In this document: piece by piece, positions 50,800 through 60,157 of the stretch | Position numbering within the stretch: the stretch's first letter is position 1 | Layout: the number at the start of each line of letters is the position of its first letter | NCBI GenBank assembly: GCA_001312405.1 | Contig: BBDR01000021.1 | Coordinates: 1-64,000, forward strand | DNA from: Clostridium sp. NkU-1 | Lineage (GTDB): Bacteria; Bacillota_A; Clostridia; Lachnospirales; Lachnospiraceae | Direction: 5' to 3' | DNA: 64,000 bases | Position numbers and translations under genes: made by a program | The notes under the pieces: model-generated | Database searches by the model: none | Told to the model about the DNA's origin: nothing | What the model saw: only the letters and a program-made list of their open reading frames with translations

Positions 50800-51174
50800 T
50801 TAACAGTTATCAGCTTTATCTTTCAAAACACCCTTTCCTTCCATGTGAGCAATGTATGAATCTCCCCATTTTTCCAAGCTGTCCAATACCGGCTTAAATT
50901 GACGGCCCAGTTCGCTCAACGAGTATTCCACTTTAGGCGGGATTGTATTGTAAACGGTACGGGCGATCAAGCCATGTTCTTCCAAATTGCGCAGCTGTTT
51001 TGTAAGAGTAGCCTGGGTAATGGGAGCTAATTCACGCTCCAATTCCTTAAACCGTAATGTCCGCTCACTTAAATAGTGAAGAATCAGCAATGCCCATTTC
51101 CCACTCAATACCTTTTGAGAGGTAAAATAGGGGCAGATACCGAACAGATCCTTTTTTTCACTTTCATCTTTCAC
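50800..51174 (-). CDS. HxlR family transcriptional regulator
   Basis: A 124-residue winged-helix protein with the HxlR pattern: CPYFTSQKVLSGKWALLILHYL, LRFKELERELAPITQATLTKQLRNLEEHG recognised by its ITQATLTKQLR core, and VEYSLSELGRQ. The N-terminal Cys15 is the redox- or electrophile-sensing position used in several HxlR/YodB regulators. It is divergent from a flavin-binding protein gene, which is the likely target. Confidence 0.88.
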   Translation of the reverse strand: MKDESEKKDLFGICPYFTSQKVLSGKWALLILHYLSERTLRFKELERELAPITQATLTKQLRNLEEHGLIARTVYNTIPPKVEYSLSELGRQFKPVLDSLEKWGDSYIAHMEGKGVLKDKADNC

Positions 51175-51271
51175 GATATATCCTCCATTACTATCTAATT
51201 AGATACTTACTATACTAAAAAAATCGTACTTGTAATTTAATCTGTGCACACTATAATTATAGCATAAAGCA

Positions 51272-51291
51272 TGGCAAAATACAATTTGCCA
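51272..51291. promoter_or_regulatory. Palindrome between hxlR-type gene and flavoprotein gene
   Basis: TGGCAAA-ATACAA-TTTGCCA, seven-base arms, 22 bases before the ATG of the pyridoxamine-oxidase-like gene. A second palindrome TATCTAATTAGATA lies at about 51191-51204. Either could bind the divergent HxlR regulator; which one is inference. Confidence 0.4.
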
Positions 51292-51313
51292 ATTAGAGAA
51301 TGGAGGATCAATC

Positions 51314-51716
51314 ATGATTGATTATGCAGCTGTTTTAAAGGAAAACCCCAACGGAGTCCTGGCAACACAGGATGGCAGCAAGGTAAAGACCCGGGTGTTC
51401 CAGTATCTGTTTACAGACGGCAACAAGGTATATTTCTGCACCAGTAACAAAAAGCCTGTCTACGGCCAGATCAAGGCCAGCCCTTATGTTTCTTTCTGCA
51501 CCTATCCCGCCAACTTTACGCCGGTGGTATCTGTTAATGGTAAGGCAGTCTTTGTCAACGATGTTTCCTTAAAAACCCGTGCACTGGACGAGAATCCCGG
51601 CATAAAAGGCATATACAAAACACCAGAAAATCCTGTTTTTGAGCTTTTTTTACATTGATGTAGAGGAAGTGGAAACTTTCAGCTTTACAGAAGGCCCCAA
51701 GACTTATACCATTTAA
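51314..51716 (+). CDS. Pyridoxamine 5'-phosphate oxidase-like flavin-binding protein (frameshifted copy)
   Basis: A split-barrel protein of 133 residues once a T7 run (51645-51651) is read as six. It begins MIDYAAVLKENPNGVLATQ and contains VYFCTSNKKPVYGQIKASPYVSF-type sequence (KPVYGQIKASP core) for the flavin phosphate, ending FSFTEGPKTYTI. Members bind FMN or F420 and often reduce quinones or other electrophiles. GGAGG precedes the ATG. The divergent HxlR regulator suggests induction by reactive compounds. Confidence 0.82.
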
Positions 51717-51863
51717 CCCCAGGCATGAATGTACCATCTTCAGGATGATTTCGAATGCTGTTTTTCTTCGAAAAAGGATAAACAAGATTTCATGCACACC
51801 AGTACGCCAATTTCGCAGCGTTTTACATCAGGCCACAATGTTTGCATACCGGATAAAATCCCT

Positions 51864-51891
51864 TTGACCAACCGTATTTTTCTGCTATAAT
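51864..51891 (+). promoter_or_regulatory. Promoter of the GNAT remnant
   Basis: TTGACC (51864-51869), 16-base spacer, TATAAT (51886-51891), 45 bases before the ATG. The rest of 51717-51863 shows no gene. Confidence 0.5.
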
Positions 51892-51935
51892 TTAATCAAA
51901 CTCAAAGGTAATACACGAATTTATGGGGTGTAAAC

Positions 51936-52285
51936 ATGATTGAGGATTATATTATAACCAAATTGAATATAGATTCCATAAAGGAATATGGTGTACTGGA
52001 CTTGATCTGGCAGGCTTTTCTAGAATTTGAAGCCCCGGATTATTCAGATGAAAGCATTCAGGAGTTCAAAAAAATTTATAAATATTAATTCTATTGAACA
52101 AAGGATCTCTAAAAATGAAATGCTTTTCTGGGGCTTTTTTCTCCGGTGAGACCATTGCAGGAGTAATCGCAGCCAGACAGAACAGAAGTCTCTTATTGGA
52201 TCATCATCCAAAGCCCTGTGCAAACTTTTATTCACAGCAAAAGATCACCGCTATATCTGACTTATACAAAGCACAATTTTTACTT
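51936..52285 (+). pseudogene. Decayed GNAT family acetyltransferase
   Basis: Pieces of one acetyltransferase appear in successive frames: MIEDYIITKLNIDSIKEYG, FLEFEAPDYSDESIQEFK, NEMLFWG, FSGETIAGVIAARQNRSL, and SKALCKLLFTAKDHRY, which is the acetyl-CoA motif A region. At least three frame changes and a loss in the middle are needed. Unlike most split genes here, it cannot be repaired by single bases, so I call it a pseudogene. The promoter and the start are intact. Confidence 0.6.
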
Positions 52286-52288
52286 TGA

Positions 52289-52357
52289 TAAAAAAAATTA
52301 TAAAAAAATAAGAACAAATCTAAAACTCTCTTTATATGCAAGTTTTGGGATTTGTTC
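52289..52357 (-). terminator. Minus-strand terminator hairpin without an obvious gene
   Basis: GAACAAATC-(TA)AAACTC pairs with GTTTTGGGATTTGTTC, followed on the minus strand by TTATTTTTTTAT. The plus strand has no T tract after it, so it terminates leftward transcription, yet no minus-strand gene lies upstream. Confidence 0.5.
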
Positions 52358-52410
52358 CTATCAAAGATTCCGTAGAAATTACACATAATAATATAAAACC
52401 ATCATCACAT

Positions 52411-52458
52411 CAAAAAATAAAACCGGGAAATTCCAATAATCATATAGGATTCCCGGTT
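52411..52458 (-). terminator. Second minus-strand terminator hairpin upstream of mecA
   Basis: AACCGGGAA-TCC pairs with GGA-A-TTCCCGGTT and is followed on the minus strand by TTATTTTTTG. It too has no minus-strand gene upstream; the 140 bases to mecA hold its promoter region. Confidence 0.5.
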
Positions 52459-52595
52459 ATTAGCATACAAACCTTAAAATTATATAAATTTTTTTCACAT
52501 AGTAATTGCTTTTTCGCTATATTATATAGTATAGTTATGTTGAGGAAGTATGTAAATATTCATTCACCATTTTAAAAAGAACAGGAAGTGATCCT

Positions 52596-53314
52596 ATGAA
52601 GATAGAACGTATTAACGAAAATCAAATTCGCTGTACGCTTACCAGCTTTGATTTAAGCGTCAGAAACTTAAATTTAGGCGAGCTTGCCTATGGCAGTGAA
52701 AAAGCCCGCAACCTGTTCCGCGAGATGATTCAAAAAGCCTCTAACGAAGTGGGATTCGAAGCAGAAGACATTCCTCTCATGGTAGAAGCAATTCCATTGT
52801 CCAACGAAAGCGTAATGTTAGTAATCACCAAAATCGACGACCCGGAAGAATTAGATACAAGGTTTGCAAAATTTTCTCCAGCAGCCGACGAAGACTTGGA
52901 TTCCATGCCAGGAGACCTGGCAAGCGAGCTTTTGGAAGGCGCCGACGGACTGTTGAACCTATTAGGTATTGACAAGAAAGAAGAACCGGAGGCAGAAGAG
53001 CCAAAAGAGAAATCAAGTGCTTCCTCTATACGAATCTATTGTTTTCAGAGCCTGGATCAGATATCTGATGCTGCAAGGACCATCGGACAGGTTTACGATG
53101 GCGAGAATACATTATATAAAAAACCTGATACCAGACAGTATTATCTGGTGATCAGGAATACCCCTGACAAATCTTTAAATTTCAGCCGTGTCTGCAACCT
53201 GCTTGCAGAATATGGCTCCAAGATTCATCAGGACTACGCCTCTGAAGCGTACTACAGGGAACATTACGAGGTGTTGATTGAAGCCACGCCCTTCAGTCAC
53301 TGGCCAAACTTTAA
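52596..53314 (+). CDS. mecA: MecA-type ClpC adaptor protein (frameshift at the end)
   Basis: Adaptor that delivers substrates to the ClpCP protease. The N-terminal substrate domain begins MKIERINENQIRCTLTSFDL, an acidic linker (KKEEPEAEEPKEK) follows, and the C-terminal ClpC-binding domain includes IRIYCFQSLDQISDAA and FSRVCNLLAEYGSKI. One A lost near 53280 breaks the last codons; corrected it ends SHALQSLAKL, the family ending, and gives 239 residues. AGGAAGTGAT precedes the ATG. It is transcribed alone and ends at a strong hairpin. Confidence 0.88.
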
Positions 53315-53350
53315 TCCGTTCCTTTGTTCATAGTACTTCATCACAAACCA

Positions 53351-53394
53351 AAAATGAGGTTCGGCCCTTAAAAGGACCGAACCTCATTTTAAAA
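53351..53394. terminator. Bidirectional terminator after mecA
   Basis: AAAATGAGGTTCGG and its complement CCGAACCTCATTTT flank CCCTTAAAAGGA. A and T tracts on both sides fit termination of both mecA and the converging hydrolase gene. Confidence 0.85.
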
Positions 53395-54280
53395 TCCCAA
53401 AGCTCCTTCCAGAAAAAATGCAAAAATCAATTCAAAAGTGGCATCGGTTTCCCTGCACGGAATCAAAATCCAGTCATGAACCATTTTAGCCCCTTTTTTT
53501 ATAAATGATTTCCGTTCCCTGCAATTTTCCCGCCTTTTCCGCCAAAAGCTCGCAGTCCGGCGTAAGAATCTCTTCTGTCCCGGAAAATACCAGAATCTGT
53601 CCCAGATGATCCCAGTTCCCATAAAGGGGAGAAACAAAGGGATGATCCGGTTCCAAAGGACCGCAGTAGCGGGCACCGGCCTCTTTCAGCCCTTCCACAG
53701 GAAGGATGGGATCTGTTTTTTTCATTATTTTTATCTTTGGATTATTAAGGGCAATATCCAGCCACGGGGATACTACTGCAGTTCTCACCGGCATAGGAAG
53801 GTTCCCCATGTCCCGCAGCTCCTGTAAAAACGAAAGAGCCAGACCGCCGCCGGAAAAATCCCCAAACAGAAAGAACTCATCTTCCGGATACTCCGACGCA
53901 AGCCAGCTGTAAACCCTGACCAGATACCGGTGGACATCTAAGGCTGTATACTCCGGAGCCAGCGGGCAGGAAGGTATGGTCACCTTTACCTGCCTTTCTA
54001 TGGCAAATTGCTCCGCCATTTCCCTGTAACAGTCTGACGGCTCCAGGGTATAGGCCCCTCCCGGCAGCATGAGGATATGGGCAGCCTTTGCATAGCTGCC
54101 ATTTATGGTGACTCCGGGAAAACCATCCACGTTCCAGGCTTTTACCCTCACCCTTTTTGTAAACCGTTCCTGGGCCAGTGCCATCCTGCCTCTGGCAGGC
54201 TGCTCCAGCTCAAGAGCCATCTTTTTATCCGCTTTTTTAAGCCCGGCAAAAATCCTCGTCATCTCCGTTTTCATGCTCAT
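53389..54280 (-). CDS. Alpha/beta hydrolase, HSL-like, with altered nucleophile elbow (frameshifted copy)
   Basis: About 296 residues with the oxyanion-hole motif LMLPGGAYTLEPSD, LAPEYTALDVHRYLV, the nucleophile elbow LFGDFSGGGLALSFL, SPWLDIAL and DPILPVEGL. The family elbow is G-D-S-A-G-G; here the serine position is Phe (codon TTT), with a Ser one place later, so activity is doubtful unless a base is wrong. A T7 run (53494-53500) breaks the end; six bases read YKKGAKMVHDWILIPC with the catalytic His. The ATG at 54280 is nine bases from GGAGAG. Confidence 0.8.
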
Positions 54281-54314
54281 GGCTTCCATCTCTCCTTTCC
54301 CTGTATTCCATGTG

Positions 54315-55703
54315 TTACGATTCCTTGCATAATCTGTTTAATTTTTTCAATTCATACAGAACAAACTGGCTGACAATGACCATTGAAGTAATATCTGCCA
54401 CAGGTCCTGCATACAGAATTCCTTCCAGGCCAAAAGAAAGAGGAAGGATAAGAATCAGCGGGATCAATAACAAAAGCTGGCGCAGCATGGATAAAACAGA
54501 AGCCTTTAAGGGTTGTCCTGTTGACTGGAAATAGCTGGTGGTCACAACCTGGAAACCGGCAGTAAAGATTCCCAGCATATATACCTTCAGGCAGCGGATG
54601 GCAAACTGGGTGAACTGCACATCCTCCGTCCCAAACAGGCTTATAATCTGCCCAGCGAATAGCTGGCAGGCCAGCCAGCCCGTGAAGGCAACTGTGGTCG
54701 CTGCCGCTGCCGCCAAAAGAAAGGTCTTCCGCACACGCTTTGGCTGATTTGCTCCCTTATTAAACCCAAGAATGGGCTGGGAGCCGATACCGATCCCGAT
54801 ACAGATGGAAATAAGGATCATTCCTACCTTATTTACAACACCCATGGCGCTTAATGCCACATCACCGCCGATGGCTGTCTTATTTCCATAATACACCAGA
54901 GAATTGTTCATGACAACCTGCAAAATGGTAGACGCCACCTGGGTGATGCCGCTTGATATCCCTAAAGGCAGTGCCAGCCTGCAGATACCCCCGTTAATAC
55001 GTAAGCCATTTTTATGAAGGCGCATGTGTTTTCCTCTGTACACAAAATACAGCACAAGCACAACTGTGGAAATGATCTGTGAAGTAATGGTGGCAATGGC
55101 CGCTCCGGTCACGCCCCAATGAAATACGAAAATATAAATCGGATCCAGAATGGTATTTAAAGCAGCACCGACTAAAATAGCAAACATGGATAAGGCCGGA
55201 TTCCCGTCTGTCCTTGCCATATTGCTTAACACCACGGAAAGCATGTTAAAGGGTGTTCCCAGCAATAAGATGGAAGTATACTGCCTGGCATATTCCATGG
55301 TATTGGCAGTTGCCCCAAAAATCCTTAGCATAGGCGTCATAAGCGGGAATCCTACAGCCATAACTGCTATACTGGCTGCCAGGGTCACAAGGAAAACGGT
55401 CCCAAGAGTCTTGTCCGCCTCTTCCTCATTCTTTTCCCCCAGCTTAATGGCCGCATAGGCGCTTCCGCCTGCTCCCAAGAGGGTCGATATGGCTAAAATG
55501 ATGGTGACAATGGGAAATGCTATGGTAGTCGCCGCATTTCCCAGATACCCGACGCCTTGTCCGATAAAAATCTGGTCAACAATGTTGTAAACCGAATTTA
55601 CCAGCATGGAAACAATCGCCGGAAGTGCAAACTGCAGCAGCAAATGTCCCACGGGCATATATCCCAGGGGATTTTCCCCCTGTTTTATCCTGTTTTGTTC
55701 CAT
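54315..55703 (-). CDS. MATE family efflux transporter
   Basis: An intact 462-residue protein with 12 hydrophobic segments arranged as two MATE halves: PLGYMPVGHLLLQFALPAIVS-type start (FALPAIVSMLVNSVYNIVDQ core), FIGQGVGYLGNAAT, and in the second half GIGIGSQPILGFNKGAN. MATE proteins exchange cations for drugs or metabolites. It begins eight bases after the MarR gene and forms an operon with it, so it is probably induced by a MarR ligand. GAAAGGA lies upstream of the ATG. Confidence 0.93.
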   Translation of the reverse strand: MEQNRIKQGENPLGYMPVGHLLLQFALPAIVSMLVNSVYNIVDQIFIGQGVGYLGNAATTIAFPIVTIILAISTLLGAGGSAYAAIKLGEKNEEEADKTLGTVFLVTLAASIAVMAVGFPLMTPMLRIFGATANTMEYARQYTSILLLGTPFNMLSVVLSNMARTDGNPALSMFAILVGAALNTILDPIYIFVFHWGVTGAAIATITSQIISTVVLVLYFVYRGKHMRLHKNGLRINGGICRLALPLGISSGITQVASTILQVVMNNSLVYYGNKTAIGGDVALSAMGVVNKVGMILISICIGIGIGSQPILGFNKGANQPKRVRKTFLLAAAAATTVAFTGWLACQLFAGQIISLFGTEDVQFTQFAIRCLKVYMLGIFTAGFQVVTTSYFQSTGQPLKASVLSMLRQLLLLIPLILILPLSFGLEGILYAGPVADITSMVIVSQFVLYELKKLNRLCKES

Positions 55704-55711
55704 AAAATATT

Positions 55712-56160
55712 CTATTCCTTTCCTTTCTGTTCCACAATGTGATTATGGGCATTACAAGCCATGCGGATGAGCATTTGCTCCGCCATATCACGTTCCTCTT
55801 TGGTAAAACCCTTTAATATAATTTCCGCCCATTCATTTACGCTCTCCAAGGTCTTCTTTACAACAAAAGCCGCCTTGTCCGTAACGTAAATCCTCCGGAT
55901 ACGTTTATCCTCCTGCGCCATTTCCGTCACAACATATCCCTCTTCCTCCAGCTTCTTAACAGCGCGGGTAGCGGTCGCCTTATCGTAATGACCAAAGGAA
56001 GCCAGCTCGTGCAGGTTCATACCCGGATTTTAAAAATCTGCAATAAAAAAAACTGTTGTCCACAGCCTATCTGATAAGAAGATAATTGATTTGCAAAATA
56101 CATATTGTTCAGTCTCTGGATAATCGAAATATATTTCCCGATTTCCTTATGTTCTTTCAT
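55712..56160 (-). CDS. MarR family transcriptional regulator (frameshifted copy)
   Basis: A winged-helix regulator of 149 residues after one A is added to a run near 56030 (IFKNPGMNLHELASF). DNA-binding and wing segments are DKATATRAVKKLEEEGYV and DKRIRRIYVTDKA. The start MKEHKEIGKYISIIQRLNN at 56160 has GGAGGTG upstream. It heads an operon with the MATE exporter. A palindrome overlapping the promoter is the likely autoregulatory site. Confidence 0.87.
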
Positions 56161-56215
56161 ATTTTCCACCTCCAAGCCTTAAGGATGGCATTTTATCTTT
56201 TTTTAGATGATAAAC

Positions 56216-56247
56216 AGCATATCACAATGTAGTTGCATTCGCAACTA
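56216..56247 (-). promoter_or_regulatory. marR-MATE promoter overlapped by a palindromic operator
   Basis: TAGTTGC-ATTC-GCAACTA (56230-56247) is a perfect seven-base dyad. On the minus strand TTGCGA (56244-56239), a 17-base spacer and TATGCT (56221-56216) form the promoter, so the dyad covers the -35. This geometry suits repression by the MarR protein encoded 56 bases downstream. Confidence 0.6.
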
Positions 56248-56257
56248 TTTTTTTATG

Positions 56258-56298
56258 AAATAAAAAGCGATACCGGTTTGGCAGAACCGGTACCGCTT
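56258..56298 (-). terminator. Terminator of the sda operon
   Basis: AAGCGGTACCGGTT / AACCGGTATCGCTT stem followed by TTTATTTC on the minus strand, 15 bases after the sdaAA stop. Confidence 0.8.
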
Positions 56299-56312
56299 AT
56301 CACGATAACTTT

Positions 56313-57191
56313 TTACTTTGTTTTAAAAATCTCGCAGGTCTTTTTGCAGGCAGCCTCTGTAACCGCGCAGCCGCCAAGTGATGTTTCCCTTAATTCAAAT
56401 GGGATGGAACGCCCCACCATCATCATGGTGTCCACCATCTGATCAAACGGTATGAACTGTTCTACTCCTGATAATGCCATTTCTGCGCACACCAGTGCAT
56501 TGGCAGCGCCTAAAACATTACGGTTCTGGCAGGGGTATTCCACCAAACCGGCTACAGGGTCGCAGACCAGCCCTAAGAGGTTTACGATTGCAGAGGAAGC
56601 CGCATCCATGCACTGCTTCGGTGTTCCGCCCATGATCTCAGTTGCAGCTGCCGCTGCCATTGCGGCAGCTGCTCCAACCTCAGCCTGACAGCCAGCCTGC
56701 GCTCCGGCCACGGTAGCATTCCTCATAATCAGATAACCAACTGCACTTGCTGTAAAAAGGCCATCTATGATCTGTTCATCGTCCAAAGAAAACTCTTCTT
56801 CCAGAGCAAGCAGCAGCCCAGGCAGCACCCCGGAGCTTCCGGCTGTTGGCGCCGCCACAATAAGGCCCATGGAAGCATTCACTTCCAAAACAGCCAGAGA
56901 ATAGGTAATCGCCTTGGATAACATGCTTCCGCATATGGATTTTCCTGATCTCCTTCTGTTCCGTACCTTTGCAGCTTCTCCCCCGATCAATCCGCCGATG
57001 GAAGCCACTGGTTGATCTAACGGCTTGTGGCAGGCTTCCTTCATAATACGGTAAGCTTCTTTCATCCGGCTTATAGTTTCCTCCGGATCGGCGCCGAACT
57101 CACTGGCTTCCCGCTCCCGCATCACTTCTGAAATCCGGCAGTGATTTTCTTCACATAATTTCAATAATTCACTTCCTGATATAAAATCCAT
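56313..57191 (-). CDS. sdaAA: L-serine dehydratase, iron-sulfur type, alpha subunit
   Basis: Converts L-serine to pyruvate and ammonia using a [4Fe-4S] cluster. At 292 residues it matches the alpha subunit. The glycine-rich catalytic region APTAGSSGVLPGLLLAL and the cluster-cysteine region CDPVAGLVEYPCQNRN are seen. It follows sdaAB by nine bases, and the operon begins with a symporter, so serine uptake and breakdown are linked. It ends at a strong terminator. Confidence 0.95.
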   Translation of the reverse strand: MDFISGSELLKLCEENHCRISEVMREREASEFGADPEETISRMKEAYRIMKEACHKPLDQPVASIGGLIGGEAAKVRNRRRSGKSICGSMLSKAITYSLAVLEVNASMGLIVAAPTAGSSGVLPGLLLALEEEFSLDDEQIIDGLFTASAVGYLIMRNATVAGAQAGCQAEVGAAAAMAAAAATEIMGGTPKQCMDAASSAIVNLLGLVCDPVAGLVEYPCQNRNVLGAANALVCAEMALSGVEQFIPFDQMVDTMMMVGRSIPFELRETSLGGCAVTEAACKKTCEIFKTK

Positions 57192-57200
57192 AAAAGCCTC

Positions 57201-57869
57201 CTAAACCTGAATAAGCATAACATCTTCTACTTTCGGATGTTCCCGCAGCTTTTCCAGCAATTCCTGGGGAATTTCCTCATCAGATTCCACCACAGAGTAA
57301 GCGGTTGCCCCTTTCTGTTCCCGGAACAGGCGCATGAAAGCGATGTTTACATTGCGCTCACTTAAGCTGGTAGCGATATAGGCCACCATACCGGGATAGT
57401 CTAAATGCCGTATGACCAGCGTGGAATATTCTCCGGTAAAGTCTACATCAATGCCGTTGATCCTGACAATTTTAACTTTACCGCCTCCTAAGGAAACGCC
57501 GCGGACCGACATGGTCCCGCCCTCTTCTCCGGACACATGGATCTCTACTGTGTTTGGATGAACTTCTGTTTCCTTTTCATCTACACGGAAGGAATACTTT
57601 ATCCCGCATTCATCAGCCAGTTGGAAGGAATTTTTAATTCTAAGATCATACGTCTCAAACCCCTGGATTCCTCCAAGAAGTGCACGGTCAGTTCCATGGC
57701 CCTTATAGGTCTTTGCAAAAGAACCGTACAAAACAAACTCCACTTCACTGATCGGCTCGTTGAACATTTTTTTAACCAGAAGAGCAATCGCCACAGCACC
57801 TGCAGTATGGGAGCTGGATGGCCCTACCATATTGGGGCCGATTACTTCAAAAATACTGATAGACGGCAT
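57201..57869 (-). CDS. sdaAB: L-serine dehydratase, iron-sulfur type, beta subunit
   Basis: A 222-residue subunit with the SDH-beta motif IGPNMVGPSSSHTAGAVAIA, GTDRALLGGIQG and a C-terminal ACT domain (HLDYPGMVAYIATSLSERNVNIAFMRL; core YPGMVAYIATSL) likely sensing serine. It lies 27 bases after the symporter and just before sdaAA. Confidence 0.95.
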   Translation of the reverse strand: MPSISIFEVIGPNMVGPSSSHTAGAVAIALLVKKMFNEPISEVEFVLYGSFAKTYKGHGTDRALLGGIQGFETYDLRIKNSFQLADECGIKYSFRVDEKETEVHPNTVEIHVSGEEGGTMSVRGVSLGGGKVKIVRINGIDVDFTGEYSTLVIRHLDYPGMVAYIATSLSERNVNIAFMRLFREQKGATAYSVVESDEEIPQELLEKLREHPKVEDVMLIQV

Positions 57870-57896
57870 AAACAGCCTTCTCCTTTCGCAGTCACC

Positions 57897-59110
57897 TTAA
57901 CCTTTGTTATCTTTCTTAATATATTTATGATAATACAAGTCAACCAACGCGCTGATCGCATTATCTCCGGATACGTTACATGCAGTTCCGAAGCTGTCCT
58001 GTGCAATATACATTGCCTGTAAAAGGCTGGCAATATCTCCTACTGCAGGTATTCCTACAATCGGGAAGAATGGAGTCGCCGTAAAGATAGAGCCTCCCGG
58101 AGCTCCCGGAGATGCAACCAGGGCTACTCCCAGCACACAGATAAACGGGAACAGAGTAAGGAATCCATGAGGCATGCCGTAAATGAGCAGGGTCGCGGTC
58201 ACACAGCAGGTAATGGTGATCATGGAACCTGCCATATGAATGTTAGCACACAGCGGAATTACGAAATTACGGATTTCTTCTGAAATACCATGCTTTCCGC
58301 ACATTTAATATTAACCGGAATGGTAGCAGCAGAAGACTGGGTACCAATGGCAGTCAGGTAGCCAGGCAGCTGGTTCTTCAGCATGGTAAGCGGATTTCTC
58401 TTTGTCAATATACCTGCAAAGGAAAAAGCTGCAAGCAGATAGATCAAATGAAGAAGGATAACGATCATAAATACCTTCCAAAGCACTGACATAATCGCAA
58501 AGGTAGTTCCCTGATAAGTCATCTTCGCAAAGGTTCCGCAGATGTACAAAGGAAGAAGCGGAATGATCACCCGGCCCAATACCTTTGTAATGATCTCGGA
58601 AAACTCTTTGATCACATTATACAGGGCATCTCCGATCTCTTTGCCCCGCATGGTGCTGATGCATACTCCCAGTACAAAGGCCAGTACAACAGCAGCCGTT
58701 GTTTCAAGCAGCGGTGTGATTTCCAGTGAGAAATATCCGCTGATAGCCTTGTCGCTTGCAGAAGCAACTTTTGCAACTACCTCTTCATTCACAAAAGAAG
58801 GGAAAAACGAACTTGCTACAGCGTAAGATGCGCTTCCTGCCAGCAGTGTGGAAGCATAGGAAATCGCTGCGGTAAACGCTAACAGCTTTCCGGCTCCCTG
58901 AGACAGGTCTGCGATTCCCATAGTAACAAAAGCTACCACCATAAGCGGAATAATGAACATTAAAAACTGTTTAAACAAATCCGATACTGTTATCAATATC
59001 GAAGTTACAAAACTGGGGCAGTACATACCAATCAAAATACCAATGATAATTGCAATAATCAGCCTTGGTACCAGTCCCAATCCCTTCTTACTCTTTTTAC
59101 TTTCCTCCAT
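57897..59110 (-). CDS. Dicarboxylate/amino acid:cation symporter (frameshifted copy)
   Basis: SLC1/DAACS-type transporter of about 404 residues. The first part starts with RLIIAIIIGILIGMYCPSF and includes the serine-rich hairpin AIGTQSSAATIPVN; the second carries ANIHMAGSMITITCCVTA, SPGAPGGSIFTATPF and FGTACNVSGDNAISALVD, which line the substrate and sodium sites. A base lost near 58290 splits the two (KCAESHGISEEIRNF expected). Next to the serine dehydratase genes and an own regulator, it is probably a serine/threonine importer; glutamate or dicarboxylates remain possible. Confidence 0.86.
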
Positions 59111-59312
59111 ATCAATACCTTCCTTTCACTTGAATAAAATAAATTTTATTGTTTTTATTCATTTGATGTAATTTATTTTATCACAGATGACTTCAGATTG
59201 CAATATCATTATATATTTCTAATAATCAGACAAAAATCCCGCATAGTTTTTGTCATATTGCACAAAAAATTGCAGGATTTTTCTTTATCAAACGAATCTG
59301 CTGTATTAATGT

Positions 59313-60006
59313 TTATTCATTCTTCTTTTCTGTATTTACGCCCGCATTCCGAATGTGCATATATACGGTATTTTTAGAAATTCCCAGATAATCAGCTACC
59401 TTTACAACCGCATCCTTCAGGGTAAAGACTCCCTGCTGCTGCAGGGAATTAATGATCTCCTTGTTTTTAAGAGACGGAAGGATCCCATCATCTTCCATTA
59501 CAGTCTTCCGAACCTCCTGGACTTTGCTGAAAATCAATTCATCCAAATTATTTGCAAAGGTTTCAGTTTTAACTAGGGAATGAGTGGATATTTGGGGGAT
59601 ATAGCTGGTCAGGATCTCGGAAAAGCCTGTATTTAAGTAAAAATTGATACATAAAAGGCCGATAATCCTTTTTTTCCTCCCCCCGTACCACAATGGTAGA
59701 GGATTTTAACGGTTCTTCTTTTTTGTTCTTGGTAAAATAGGAAATATAGCTTTTTTTCACCATCCTTTTCGATTTCTTCCAGCATCAGAAGAGCCAGGTC
59801 CGTAATCGGCATCCCTTCCGTACGTCCTGTGTGGTGTCCATTGATGATCTTAATGACGGAATGTTCCGTATCCTCCAGGCTGTGAAGCACCATCTCATAG
59901 CCTCCCCCAGGTAATCCGCCAGCCCTTCCATCATGATCTTATAAGATTCCAGTATAATTCGGTCAATCAGTGTTAAATGTACATTATAATCCTTCATTGT
60001 AATCAT
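59313..60006 (-). CDS. YheO-like PAS domain helix-turn-helix regulator (frameshifted copy)
   Basis: About 231 residues in four frame pieces. The N-terminal YheO-like PAS domain includes MVLHSLEDTEHSVIKIINGHH and LLCINFYLN; the C-terminal helix-turn-helix is GVFTLKDAVVKVADYLGIS followed by KNTVYMHIRNAG. Shifts fall near 59900, 59755 and 59670, the last two at A/T-rich runs. It precedes the symporter and serine dehydratase genes on the same strand, and is the likely local regulator, by analogy with DhaR/YheO-type control of amino-acid catabolism. Confidence 0.8.
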
Positions 60007-60125
60007 CCCCTATGTTCGTTTTATCAGGAATAATGCATTAATTTATGGAATTATAACATGCTATAAAATATTTTTCAATAAAAAGAGTCATTACTTAACA
60101 ATAATGTAATTTATTACATTAAAAA

Positions 60126-60157
60126 GGTCCAGACAATAGCTGCCTGGACTTTTTTTC
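60126..60157. terminator. Bidirectional terminator after the alpha-galactosidase gene
   Basis: GTCCAG-n11-CTGGAC with A5 before and T7 after, one base from the alpha-galactosidase stop. It serves the minus-strand sugar operon. Confidence 0.65.
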
